64,000 nucleotides of DNA from Nelumbo lutea (Eukaryota > Streptophyta > Magnoliopsida > Proteales > Nelumbonaceae): assembly GCA_022828595.1 (NCBI GenBank), contig JAKGHH010000002.1:110109254-110173253 (forward strand). Direction: 5' to 3'. Positions 1 through 13,691 of the stretch are shown piece after piece. Position 1 is the first letter of the stretch. The number at the start of each line of letters is the position of its first letter. Below the pieces are notes generated by a model, which was not told the origin of the DNA, did no database searches, and saw only the letters and a program-made list of their open reading frames with translations. The position numbers were made by a program, and so were the translations under genes.

Positions 1-114
1 CTTATATGGCATTGATCTGGATGAATGCATTAGAGAAAGGGCATCGATGCCACACATGAAAAAAGGGAAAGAGAGACCTGGAGAGCGTCGGTGCCAAATT
101 CAACGGTGCCACTT

Positions 115-206
115 CAATGATTCAAATGGTTGAGATCACATGATTCAACCGTTGGAATTGCAATGATTCAAATGGTTGAGATCACATGATTCACCGACGC
201 TATCCG
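115..206. repeat. Two tandem copies of a 46-bp unit
   Basis: The unit begins CAATGATTCAAATGGTTGAG at 115 and again at 161 and reads on through GATTCA in both copies. Confidence 0.8.
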
Positions 207-1574
207 ACTTCAGATATCGAATCCGAAGTCGATTTCATGAACAGATATTGCCCAAGAACCCATAAAGAAACAAAGGAATGAGAAATCTTCTTGGCGTCGA
301 CAATGGCTCCTAGTTCTGGTTTCTCCCTTGGGATGCCTAGCGGAAAAGATCTCAGAAACAGATTTCAAAATCATTAGGAGTTCAACTTGTTTAGTCGCTG
401 ACGATGTAAAGCATCTAAAATTAAAACCTTCCTGACACCCAGTTGCCTGTGCTAATTCCATCTTTACATGAAATTGCAAAAATGAACTCAACAACTAGTC
501 CCAGAAGCAGGCGGTAGTTGATGAATCGGGATTCGCTCCTCACAGTGCACCTCACAGCGCATCTGACCATGTATTGGGAACATCTCTCCATGAATAACAA
601 CACACAAGTTTGGGAGATGTTCACAGTGTGCAGCTGAGACGTATTGTGATGTATGAAGAGCACTCTTGAGGAGCAGATCCAGACTGTAACTGATGCCTTT
701 AGGCAGCCAGTGATACCCATCTAGTGTTATAGTGACTGCATACCAAAGTAACACAAGCTTAATCAGTTAAGTGCCACTTCATAGGTAAATCTTCGAAAAG
801 AGAGTCCAGTTTCCAGTTTTCCACTTTTGGTTGAATGTTTCAGCACACATTCTCCATCTGGCTAGTTGCAGATTCAAGTTTGTGAGGTGAGAAGGTGAGC
901 TGCACCAGCTTCAACAGTGTGGCACTTGTTTAAGTGCATCATCCCATCTATAACAGCATGCGGAAGGCATAGTGCAATGGTCTGGGAACCGGGACTAAAT
1001 CACTTGAACCATCAGAAACCATGAAAATTTTCAGTCAGTAAATGCAGCTCCTCGTTCCTGACCACATGAAAGAAACTTTGATCCATTTTGGGACCATCCA
1101 AAAGAGAAAGTTAGAATCAAAGGAAAAAAAGATGGACACCCAGCACTAAACTGTAATAGACCCATGACTGCACCCCAACTGATCTGAACTTGATAGAGAG
1201 GAGGAACACTAGATGCTACCACAGAAGAATTTGAAGTTTGAAGTTTGAAGTTTGACCAGACATAGGAGCAGCACATTCCAGTAAAAAATGAAGTTCTTAC
1301 TCCTTTTTTTATCAGATTTTGAAGTCAACTCTTTCGAATTTACAAGATTGGATAAAATATTAGCTATAACAGAAAAATCCATCTCAGAAGACCTAGCATA
1401 GCAAAAATAAAATATTTTCGGGGCTCTAGCAGAAATTTTCAGATGAGTCATGTCCCCAAAATTATCAATTGGCTTGTTTAACCATCCAAACAAGAGCAAA
1501 CAATTGACATGGCTTCAACAATCTAGAAATCAACTGCTGAAAGGGATTACAGAGTCTTAGAAGTCAACATGGAT

Positions 1575-1666
1575 TGAATGACCCGGAGATCATTGGCAGA
1601 TTACAACCATAATATTGTACTGAATGACTCGGAGATCATTGGCAGGCTACATCCATAATATTGTAC
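1575..1666. repeat. Two tandem copies of another 46-bp unit
   Basis: TGAATGAC.CGGAGATCATT starts at 1575 and at 1621; both copies end with CATAATATTGTAC. There are a few substitutions between the copies. Confidence 0.85.
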
Positions 1667-1807
1667 TGAACACCTTTGCTGTGTCAAACTGTCAGTAATG
1701 GAAATGGCATTTCCCCATGTTTAAGCAAGTACCTTGCTAATGTATGTCAAGCAATAGAAGCTGGATAGACGCTTCATTGAGTGTGATAGTCATGTTGGTG
1801 CAAAATG

Positions 1808-1813
1808 TTTATT
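1808..1813 (-). promoter_or_regulatory. Possible polyadenylation signal of the F-box gene
   Basis: AATAAA on the minus strand, about 25 bases past the TAA stop. It is a perfect hexamer but unusually close to the stop, so a longer 3' UTR with another signal is possible. Confidence 0.35.
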
Positions 1814-1837
1814 GAAGTGCTTCCACGGACCAAATAA

Positions 1838-1903
1838 TTAGCTATGCACTTTGAAGCACCTCAGATGTGGGAACAATTGTAGCAATTCATCATGGCTCCG
1901 TCT
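1838..1903 (-). CDS. F-box/LRR gene exon 12 with stop
   Basis: Twenty-one codons plus TAA ([20 protein letters not shown], then S and stop), the conserved C-terminus of the family. The acceptor is TCTTCAG after a 105-bp intron. Confidence 0.94.
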   Translation of the reverse strand, partial: RRSHDELLQLFPHLRCFKVHS

Positions 1904-4900
1904 CTGAAGAGTAAGACAAATATTTTGGAGTTAGATTGCTAAAAAAAATAAAACACTATACGAACCAAAGAAATTCATATATGCTTTATACAGAACATAG
2001 CAACAAACCTTAATGCCAATACATCCATTAACATCAAGGGTTGCTAGTGTATTCGAGCAGAACCTTGACAGGACCTCCAGGCACCTATCTGTCACTCCAA
2101 CGATTCCAAACAAGCTGTGTTGAATCATTCCAATAGATCAGTTATGCAAATGATCAAGAAAAGAATGTGGTATCCAATAAACTAAACTTTTAGTAGTATC
2201 CTGGGCGTTTCTTTGCAGTGGTGCAGTATGAGGCACAATGTTAACTGCTCAATTAAACATCAACCTGAACTGTACCACATGCTTGCCAATCTGAAGGGCT
2301 ACCATTTGCACATCCTAAAAATCTAAAAATTACATCATCCTAACTATACAATCCACCACTGTTAGCTGGGCACCTGAAACTTATGGATCAAGTGTGCCAA
2401 TATTTGGTAAGGAAGTTCTTGTAACATGCTGATGATTTTTCCAAACAAAAGGGGGAAATGAAAAGAAAAGAAAAAAAAAAAAAACAGAACATTAGCATGT
2501 AAAAATCTTAGATAAGGTGCTGTAGGATGAGAAAATCAAATAAGGCGCCAAAACTTTGGCTTTCCAGGTTTTCTTTAAATTTAGTATTTTTAACCATATA
2601 TTTAAATTATTTGTTTAGTTTAATATTTACCTGTAGCTGAATCTCTTTTCCATTACAACAAAGTAGGTTGCTGCACATGAAGTATTTACTAACATGGCCT
2701 TGTTTTTGTTCATTTGTTTTCTATTTTATCCTTTATCTTGTTTTATCTCTTTATCCTTTTTTATCAATAATGGAAAATTTTATTAAAACAGTGAAGCTTT
2801 AATTACAACAGAGGGGGAGATAAACTGTCTTAGCTCCCCCAACAGCATAAAAAAGAAACAGATTTAGAAATGAGCCCGAAAAAAGGAACCCCTATTCACC
2901 CCTTGCTTGGCTAGCCCATCAGCAAGTGAATTAGCAGTTCTCTTTACCCAACTGTATTTAACCTCAATGTCCCTAGTCAGCCACTTAAGTTTTTCTCTTC
3001 ATTGCTGTAATTCCATATACCCAAGCTGCCCTTCCAAAGACATCTCACCACCACCTCCAAGACACCCTCTGTAGAGAACACTGATGTGGGCCCCACAGCT
3101 ACGGTCCCACTGTGTTCATAGGGTAGAAGGTGTTCTAGTCTTCCTAGGGTTAGCTATTGGTCATTTAGTTGTTTCAGTTGTTATTTATTTCAGTCTTATT
3201 TTGCTCTATTTGTTATGTAAAGACTAAGGGCAGATCTGCCCTTTCCATGTAATGAGCATAACCTATAAATATTAATTAAAGTGGCGGCGGCAGAACATTA
3301 AGCTACTGCTCCTCCTTTTCAACTCTTGTGTTCTACTGCTTCTCCTCCCTCTTCCTCCTCTTTTCTCTTTACCTTTCTTCTTATTTTCGAACCTGAAATC
3401 CATTAGGGTTCAAGACTGATAACAGTCCTGAACTTCTACTTGGTATCAGAGCAAGGGTTTCTCATGTGAGTCTAGTCCAGCCGACCACATGAGAACCATT
3501 TAAGGCTGGAAGCTGAGACAGTAGAGTTCGTTGACTGGTTCTTGGAGATCTCCAGAGGATTAGCAGCTGTTTGAAGAATTGCCACAGTTGCAGCGAGTTG
3601 GTGATCGGGAAGAATCAGAGAAGGCTAGGGTTCGGGTAACCTTGGAAGGCAGCGAACAACATCCTATTGTAAGTTTTTTATTTTCTGAGAGAAGTACTAT
3701 CAGAGAAGATAGGTTGGACCTATCTAGCATGGGCGGCCAAACCACTCTAGGGTTTTATCTTTCTATTCTCTAGGGTTTTGCTTTAATCCTGCGGCAAACC
3801 CTAGTACTGGACTGAACCTTGTGATCTAATACTGCGGCAAACCCTAATAGTTCTCTCCTCAACATTAATCAGTTTTAGGGTTTCATATTAACCCTACTAC
3901 AAACCTTATCCGTACGGTACTGTCTAGAGTGTACGGCTGAGAATTTGCTTTTAGGACTGATTAAAACCCCAATTCAGCTTCAACATATCAGATTGTTCTT
4001 CAAACTGTTTTTCAGTTTTCTTTTGGGGTTTCGAGCTCTTCTAAGGGGGTGAAAACAGTTCGGACTATTGTTGTTGTGTGTGGTTATTGATTTCAGATCA
4101 GTTTTATACCTGTTTCATGCACATCTACTGTGAGTACAGATTGGTTCTATACTGATTTTGTGATTGTGGTTGATAGTCCAAGTGCTGTTTTGACTGTAGC
4201 AACCCTAATTTTGAGACTTCTGGTTCTTGACCGAAATGGAGTTTAAGAATCAGGCAGAAGTCAGTTTTGGGAACAGCAGTTATGGTGGTGGTTCTGAGAC
4301 AGGTTTTCAGATTACAACCGTAAGGTTTGATGGATCAAACTATTTGGAATGGGCCCAATCAGCCATGATGGCTATTGGGGGAAGGGGCAAAGTAGGGTAT
4401 CTCTTGGGAAATGTGGCAGAACCTTCCAAGGGAGACCCTATGTATACCAAGTGAGTCCAAGAAAACTACTTGATTATGACATGGCTGTGTAACTCTATGC
4501 AGCCTCATATCAGCCGAAATTACTTTTGGGCAAAGACAGCCAAGAAGATATGGGATGTGATGAAAGAAACTTACTCCCAACCCCTTAATGTTGCCAGAGC
4601 ATATGAATTGAAATGTGAGGTGAATACCCTTAAATAAGGAGAGAAACCGGTGTTGGTCTACTTCTCTACCTTGAAGTCCCTGTGGCATGAGATTGATCAC
4701 TTAGAGACTCTTGAGTGGGAGAGTCCCAAAGATGCTCAGACCTATAGAAAGCACATCGAGACAAACAGAGTGTTTAAGTTTCTGGCAGGACTGAATTCAG
4801 AATATGATATTGTGAGGCAGCAGATTTTGACCAGAGAAAGTGTGACCCTCTCTCAGGCATACTCCTTAGTGCACAGTGAAGAGACCAGGAGGAAAGTCAT

Positions 4901-7900
4901 GATGCAATCTCAGCCGCTTACACCTGCCTTGGTAGTTGTCAAAGCCAAAACAGGGGGTGATTCAGAGAGGAACAGAAAGAAGGAAGATAATTGGGATGTG
5001 GTGTGTGAGCATTGCAAGAAACCTAAACACACAAAAGAAACATGTTGGAAGTTGCATCCACATTTGGTCCCGACAAAGTTGAGAAATAAAAAGGGTAATG
5101 CTCATGTGGCTATGACTACTGATTCAGCATCCTCATCTGGCACAAGAGGCACACCATTAGAGACCTTAGCTGCAGTTTGGGCTGCTCTAATACAGTTGGA
5201 AAAGGAAGTTGGCAGTTCGGCTCAGTCACCGCAGTCATCATCAGCCCCTGCCACATCGGCCTTTGTACACTCAGGTACTCGAGCCTCAGCCTACCATGCC
5301 TCCGCTCCAGGTACTATTGAACCCTGTTGGGTAATAGATTCAGGTGCATTTGACCATATGACTAGCTTGCCCTCTTTGTTTACTACTTATCACTTATCTT
5401 CTGGTAGGGATAAAGTATCTATAGCTGATGGCTCTCTTATCCCTATTTCTGGCAAGGGTGACATCAAACTATCGGATACTATCTCCTTGTCTTATGTCTT
5501 GCATGTTCCTAAACTTGATACTAACCTCCTTTCGGTTAGTAGTATTACCAAACATATGAACTGCTCAGTAACTTCCTTCCCTGATCGATGTGTTTTTCAG
5601 GACCTAGAGACGAAGAAGGTGATTGGGACTGGCTGTGAGACGAATGGGATCTATCTACTCGGGGAGAGTTCTCGTCGAGAAGAGTCAGTGGATAAGAAGT
5701 TACTTGTTTCTCAGGTTGTGAGTCCGGTTATGCTTTGGCATAACCGATTGGGTCATTTGTCTTTTCGGTCCTTAAAGAGTCTATTTCCTACTTTGTTTGA
5801 GTCTGTTGAGTCATCTCCGTTGAAATGTGAAAGTTGTGAGTTTGCTAAACATTGTAGAAACTCCTATTCATTGAGTAATAAAAGGAGTAATAGTTCTTTT
5901 GATATTGTGCACACTGATTTTTGGGGGCCATATCACATTCCTTCTATGGGTGGGTACAGATATTTTTTGTTATTTGTTGATGACCACACCCCGTTTTCTT
6001 GGGTTTATCTTATGCGTTCACGAGATGAGGTGCCTGCCCTGACCTAAAACTTCCACCAAATGATCCTAACCCAGTTTGATGTCAGGATCAAAGTTCTTAG
6101 ATCTAATAAAGCAAATGAATACTTTGCTAAGCCATTGGCATCGTACCTCCTTAATCATGGGGTTATCCACCAGAGTACTTGCCCTCATACACCTTAGCAG
6201 AATGGGGTTGCAGAAAGGAAGAATAGGCACATCTTGGAGGTGGTTAGAAGTATTATGTTTACCTCCAATGTCCCTATTCGCTTCTGGGGTGATGCTATCC
6301 TTACGGCGGTATATCTTATTAATCGGGTTCCTTCCCGGGTTCTTGATATGAAACCTCCTTTTTCCCTTCTATACCCCAATGAGGAGTTGTTTACTATTCC
6401 CCTCAGAACATTTGGTAGTACTTGTTTTGTTCAGCTTCTCGGTCTGAAGGGATGAGAGATCCATCCCATGGACGCCCAAAGATTGCGGAATAAGGGGCGA
6501 ATTTCAAAAATTTTTCTCTCCCTTCAACTGGGAATCACATTCCCTATTTAGAAAATCATATTTTCAAGGATCAATCTTGAACCTTAAACTGAACCAGATC
6601 TGAACCAAAAGGAATGGGAGAGAATAATACCTGATACGGAGAAGTAATATCTCCCAACGAAGGTGTTCACGCCCAAGGAAGGATCCAAAGATTGCTCTCA
6701 CTGAAGATGGCGCAGTGCAGGATGGAGCAGAATCAGCAGTGTTCTTCCCCAAGAACTCTGTCCTTCGCAAGAATCAGTAGAATGGTACGTGAGCACAGCT
6801 TCCTTCTCAATCCTTTCTCAAAGAACTGATGTCAAGATCCAATCTTGACTTCTCCCACAACTAGAGATCGAACTGGCAAACAGGGCGGCAAGAACAGGGA
6901 GGCGGCAAGAGAGTATTCGCAGGGTGCAGAATTCTCTCTTCTTGATTTCAGCACTAAAGAGGATCTGATATTTTTCTTCCCAAGGCTGCCGCCCCCTCCT
7001 TCTTTTTGTTAAATTAAAAGATCAGCTCCTAATCCCATTAGGAGGTGCTTATCCAAATCATATTTGGATCAGCCTTCTCTTCTAGTGATAAGGATAAATC
7101 CTTATCTTATCTGCAGATTAGATTAGCTTTATCTTAATCCCATTAGGAGGTTTCTAGATCTGAATCACATTCAGATCTGGACTCTCTGAGTGGATAGGAT
7201 TAAGACCCTATCCTATCTGCTAATCCATCTCAGAATTCGCCCCTTTAATTAACTAAACAAATAGCCCAGTTCGAAATGGGCTTTAGGCCCATCAAGCTTA
7301 TGTGCTCACTTAACCTTCCTAACTACTGCCCAGTTGGGCTTCCTTGTATGGCGTGGGACCCAAGCATTGATCTACACATCAGCCACATGGGTTCGGCCCA
7401 GCCTTTGTTACAAGGCCTGGTCGAATACACTATTAAAGACAGTGCACCCCCTGAAACCCATCAAATGGGCTCTATGGGCCCAACACTTACCCTAAGTGGT
7501 CCCTGGGCCAAACCACCTTGTAACACCCAGGGACTGGGCAGATGCAAGATTAACCCATCAGGTATTATCCTCAATGGTCTTACACTTAACCTCTCAGCCC
7601 TTAATGATCATACACTGCCCGACAAGAGAGGACCTCTCCCTCGACTGCAAGGAACAGTGTTGCACTCTCCACTTATATGGATCTCGGGAATTAAAACCTT
7701 TTTGCAAACATTTTAGAAACCATAATGTATATACTTTTATATCTCATATAAAATATACTTTGCAATTTCAACGGTTGAAATCGGCTGCCGGCAGTCTTGG
7801 TTTCCAACAGTGAGAGTGCATCCCCGATCATTACCTTTGTCCGACAAAGGGGCTAATCCTGTCACTATGATCACCCACTCAGATGAATTCTCGGATTGTC

Positions 7901-10900
7901 CCAACATACCCAGGTTTTGACCCCCGCTAAGGATCTCACTGATTAGTACATCAAAGACAGCCCGATCCGACACCTAGTGTAATATCATAATCGAGTCTAG
8001 GGGTCGGGTGTAACTTTCCAGTTTTGCCCATCAATCTCCAAGGTCCAAGGCAATACTGGAAATCTGGTCCAGTTCAAAGATTCAATTAATACCACACTGT
8101 ATGTGCCTAGGGTCTCACCCCGGTAGCTGAGACAAGCCACCCCAACCGACTTGGTGGCACCACAGTGTCAACCTTGTCAGGATAGGTCTCCCCAGACCGA
8201 CCCACTGGCTGTGAACATTCTAAACTAACATGAGTCTCAATAAGTGTCCAGTTTAAGGGTATTACACAGAAACATACCAAGGGAACATGAATCAAATATG
8301 CACTTTTATTCATTTACAATAAACTCATAAAGTACATCAATTTGATTGAAGCTAAGGGCATACAAAACTGTCTAACACGGTCCCCATCACTCCAAGTTCG
8401 AACCCAAGGCCTCCAAATGCATCTTTCTTGGTTATGCACAAACTCAAAAGGGTTATTGCTGCTATGATCCTGTCTCAGGGAAGAAGTTTGTATCCATGGA
8501 TGTCAACTTTCTTTGAGGAGACACCCTACTATTCTCGGGTCTCTCCTCAGGGGGAGAGTGGTGAGCGTGGACATTTGGGTCCTTTTCTTCAGGGGGAGTG
8601 CAGTGAGGGCAGGGTTAATACTTTTGGGGCTGTTCCCTTACCTATTCCAGTGGGTGATGAGGGCTGCAGTAGCGAGGGTGGTCAGAGGGATCGGGAGTTG
8701 AGAGTCTATCACAAGCGATGCAGGCAGGTTGATCCCGATCATTAGCAGTCCCGGCTAGCTCCAACCTCTTCTGCAGCTCCAAGTCCAGATATTACAGTCC
8801 CAGGGCCCACAGAGACTCCTTCCATTGTTGCTATCTCACCCCCTGCAGATGCAGGCAGGTTGATCCCGATCATTAGCAGTCCTGGCCAGCTCCAACCTCT
8901 TCTGCAGCTCCAAGTCCAGATATTATAGTCCCAGGGTCCACAGAGACTCCTTCCATTGTTGCTATCTCACCCCCTGCAGATGACCTTGACCTTCCCATTG
9001 CCATCCGTAAAGGAAAACGACATTGCACCACATCTACATCCCACTGCATCTCCCAGTTTTTGTCCTATGATCGCCTATCTCCCTCTTACAGGTCCTATCT
9101 CACTTCCGTTGTTAATGTCCCTATTCCAAGAACAGTGCAAGAAGCCTTATCAGTCCTAGAGTGGAGAGGTGCAATGCAAGTTGAAATGGATGTCCTGTTG
9201 AAAAATAATACTTGGGAGCTAGTTGACTTGCCCAAAGGAAAGAAACCAGTTGGATGCAAATGGGTATTTACTGTGAAGCACAATGCGGATGGTTCCATTG
9301 AGAGGTACAAAGCTCAGCTAGTTGCAAAAGGGTTCACTCAGACTTATGGTATAGATTACTTGGAGACATTTGCCCCGGTAGCCAAGATGGCCACCATTCG
9401 GGTTCTATTATCTCTTGCAGCAAGCCACACTTGGCCTTTGTACCAAATGGATGTTAAAAATGCCTTCTTGAATGGGGCTTGCAGGAAGAGGTTTACATGC
9501 AGTTGCCTCTTGGATTCTATGATACAGAGGCAGGTAAGAAGGTCTGCCGGTTCAATAAGGCATTGTATGGTTTGAAGCAGTCACCTAGAGCTTGGTTCGA
9601 CAAATTCAGACTAGCCCTTGGGAAGTTCGGTTATGTACAGGCCCAGTCAAATCATACACTGTTCATCAAGAGGGTGGAGTCCTCACTGACACTACTTGCA
9701 GTATATGTTGATGATATTGTGGTGACAAGAAATGACAGCCATGAGATTGAGTCCCTCAAACAGCTCCTTCATCAAGAGTTTGAGGTGAAAGATCTGGGTA
9801 CACTACGGTATTTTTTTGGGTATTGAGGTTGCTAGATCTAAACAGGGGATCTTTATCTCTCAGAGGAAATATGTTTTAGATCTGTTGGCTGAAACTGGAA
9901 AGCTAGGTGTCAAACCTGTAGATACACCCATTGAACAGAACCATAGGATTAGTGCAGAGAGTGGGAAGCTGCTTGAAGACAAAGTTATGTTCCAGCGGTT
10001 AGTGGGAAAGCTCCTATATCCATGCCTCACTCGGCCAGATATCAGTTATGCAGCTAGTGTTGTTACATGCATTCTACTAGAACCACGCACCTTCTAACAG
10101 CAGAAAGAATACTAGCATACTTGAAGAGATGCCCAGGTAGAGATATACTGTTCAAGAACAATGACCACATGAAGGTGGAAGTCTATACAGATGCCGATTG
10201 GGTTGGGAGTGTTGATGACAGAAGGTCCACCTCTGGATATTGTACTCTTGTGGGAGGTAACCTAGTCTCTTGGAGGAGTAAGAAACAAATTGTTGTCTCC
10301 CGATCTAGTGCTGAAGCTGAGTACAGGTCAATGGCTAACGGAGTGGCTGAAATTCTTTGGCTGAGATCACTACTTGAGGAGTTGGGTATTGAGTATGAGA
10401 AGCCCCTGGTGTTGTATTGTGATAATCAAGCGGCTATTAATATAGCACACAACCCGGTGCAACATGACAGAACTAAACATATTGAAGTTGATCGACACTT
10501 TGTACGAGAGAGGGTCTCATCACAAGAAGTGTGTCTCCCATACATCACCTCCAACATGCAGCTAGCAGATATCCTCACCAAAGTTGTACCATGGAAGAAG
10601 CTAGAAGCGGATCTATCCAAGTTGGGAATGATAAACATTTATTCCCAACTTGAGGGGGAGTATAGAGAACACTGATGTGGGCCCCACAACTACAGCCCCA
10701 TTGTGTTTGTAGGGTAGGTGTTCTAGTCTTCCTAGGGTTAGCTATTGGTCATTTAGTTGTTTCAGTTGTTATTTATTTCAGTCTTATCTTGCTCTATTTG
10801 TTATGTAAAGACTAAGGGCAGATCTGTCCTTTCCATGCAATGAGCATAACCTATAAATATTAATTAAAGTGGTGGTGGCAGAACATTAAGCTATTGCTCC

Positions 10901-13642
10901 TCCTTTTCAACTCTTGTGTTCTACTGCTTCTCCCTCTTCCTCCTCTTTTCTCTTTACCTTTCTTCTTATTTCGAACCTGAAATCCATTAGGGTTCAAGAC
11001 TGATAACAGTCCTGAACTTCTACTCCCTCAATAACTAGTCTTCTAATGTTCAACTCCCTTGCTCTTTGGGCACCTTCCAGGGTTGCAAGGATCTCAGCCC
11101 TAAGAGAGTCTCCTTCCCCAATAGGACCTGAGAATAGGTCTGTAAACGGTATCCGGAAATTCGAATTCGAATTCGAATTTTGACTTAAACGAATCGAATT
11201 TGAATGATTCAAATGGAATAAATGTTCAAATTTGAATATAATTTTTGTACCGACTATTTAATCGGACCGAATTCGAATATATATTGATTTGATTCGATAA
11301 TATTCGAATTCGATAATAGATATTATAATATATAAATATATTATATTCTAATTTGACTAACTTGTAGTGCACCTTTTACACACGACCCAAAGCGTCACCT
11401 GTATCTACTTATTACAAAAGACATATAAAAGTTGCTCTTGATTCGTTTACCGAGATACCAAAAGCCTTTCAACTTTTTCATTTACCAAGACACCAAAAGC
11501 CTTCTTTTCTATATCTCTTCTCCCCTCTTTCTCCTCCCTCTCTGTCTCTTTCGTTCTCACACTCAGGATGAAAAAAGTTTAGAGAGAAAGTAAGGAGAAC
11601 CAACTTCTATCAAAGACGAAAGGGCTTCTGAAGACTAAACTTCAACTTCTGTCGATTGGGGCCATTATCCAAGATTTCTTGCTCTTACTTTGTTCTCTCT
11701 CTCCTTCTCTATCTCCCGCTTCTTCTTTCTTTTGGATTATGTTTTTTTTTGTCTATTTTCTTTCTTGTTTTAGATTTTTTTAGGCTTTTTTTTTGCACTG
11801 TTAACAAGTGATGATTTTATTTTTTGAGTTTTTTTTTTGGTGTTGTTCACATGCAATGGTTGTTTCTCCTCTTTAGTTTGGTTTTTAGATTTATAGTTTT
11901 CTCTGCAAAATTGGTTATAATCGAATATTCAACATTTTAATCAAAATCGAATCTGGTTGGGATTTCTGAATACCCGACGGATTTCGAGTCGAATTCGAAT
12001 CACTTATTATGTAATTGGAATCGAATTCGAACATGGCCTGATTCGATTTGAATTCGCTCCATTTACAGGCCTACCTAAGAACATGGCTAAGAAAAAGCCC
12101 CTCCTTATTCCTAAGAACTCCCCCAATACCAGACAGCCCTGGGTTCCTAAAGCTGCTGCCATCAAAGTTTAGTTTTATAAACCCAATGGGAGGAGGGGTC
12201 CAAGAGGGATTAGAAACCCTTTTGACCTTGGCAGAGTTAGCTATCTCCTTCCAATTCCTCAACAAGTCATCTAAGGAGAAGTCTGAAAATAAGTCCAAGG
12301 ATTTCAGCCAGTGTACCTGATGCAGGAGCTGAAGAGTCAAAATTGGAATTTTATGATATTTTATGTATTTCTGTATTTTTTGACAGTAGGGGCATGTTTA
12401 AAATTTCAGTCATTGCATAAGTAGGATCAGAGCTATTGAGTTTTCTTTGAATTGAAATAGGATATGACAGGTTAGTTTGACTCCTAAGACTATTATGAGT
12501 CTAACAATTTGACTCCTAGGATTATTATGAGTTTAGAGTCCATAAATATGAATGGACGTTTTACACAAAGGTAATGAATTATATTGAGTTTTCTTCAGCT
12601 TATGCTAGCTATGGTGAGTGATTCCCATGCCCTAGAGTGATTCTAGGCACCCTGTGAGTGATTCTCGGTATTTTCTCTCTTCTTTCTCTCCCTATTTTCT
12701 CTTTTGTTCTTTCAAGAAGCCATTACAGCCATCAATAGCCATAAAACTCTGATCAAGAAGACCATTCAACATTCTCTAAGGACTAGAACTGAGCTGGTCC
12801 TACATCAGTTGGTATCAGAGCTAATGGTTTATTCACTATGTTCTCACAAAGTGACTGATTCTATAGGCCTAGGGTATCTTCTAGACAATCTTAAGGTCTA
12901 GAATCAATGGTGATTGGGTTTCTAAACCATATGAAGTGTCTTTGGTTGACTTATTTGAGAAGATGGTGGAAGAAAACAGATCTAATAATGTTGGCTACGG
13001 GAGTAAGGTTTTCAAACATGTCAGAAGACAAAGGGAAATACCATATTTCAAAGGAGATGTTGATCCGCAAGCATTCTTTGATTGGGTTGCTGAACTAGAA
13101 GAATATTTTGATTGGCATGATATGCTTGACAAACAAAGGATTAGATTTGCACGCATGAAGCTGATGAGTCATGCTAAAGTATGGTGGAGAACTCTTGAGC
13201 AACGACTAGAAAATAGAGGCAATGATCCAATTAGTACATGGGCAGAGATGAAGAGGTGTTTGCAAGAAAAGTACATCCCACTAGACTTCCATGATGATCT
13301 ATATATAGAGTTGACTAATTTCGAGCAAAAGAAGCAGCAACAGGTTATGACAAAGAACTTGAAGACTGAGGAAATAGTTGGTTAGCCATGAGTGTGGGGT
13401 TCCATACCCACACTCAGGCTCTAGTGTGTGTGGTTTCATACCCACACCTAGTTGTTTCTAATTTCTTTTTAGTAGTTTCTAATATTCGTTATTAGAAGTT
13501 TCTAATTTCTGTTAAGTTGGGCAGGTTGGCCTTATTGTTTCTAATTTTTGTTTATTTCCTATTCTTGTAAGGATCCTAAAAGCTATAAATAAAGAAGTGT
13601 ATGGGGCGGCAGATCATTCACCACCGAACCCCTTCTTTCTTT

Positions 13643-13691
<49 letters not shown>

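Larger units (their letters stand above)
1..1837. other. 3' UTR and intergenic sequence, no recognised gene
   Basis: This is downstream of the F-box gene. Short minus-strand ORFs of 60-99 codons occur, but none shows a family I know or a splice pattern. It may contain a long 3' UTR. Two tandem duplications, each with a 46-bp period, are the only structures seen (115-206 and 1575-1666). Confidence 0.5.
3070..11024 (+). mobile_element. Copia element A (full length, disrupted)
   Basis: LTRs are 3070-3440 and 10661-11024. The 5-bp target duplication CCCTC lies at 3065-3069 and 11025-11029, inside LINE L1. The PBS TGGTATCAGAGC (initiator Met tRNA) starts at 3441 directly after the LTR; the polypurine tract TGAGGGGGAG ends at 10660. 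Order is gag, protease, integrase, RT, RNase H, as in Ty1/copia. A 1.93-kb solo LTR (6445-8377) sits within pol. The LTRs differ mostly by transitions and small indels. They end in CT rather than CA. Confidence 0.93.

Noticed and set aside
210..754. Overlapping short ORFs at the left end as a gene
   Set aside because: Three ORFs in different frames overlap on the same strand with no domain, no splice-site pattern and no conserved motif.
13647..13688. (CT)n tract as a separate repeat feature
   Set aside because: It is part of the copia C LTR and simply differs in length between the two LTRs.
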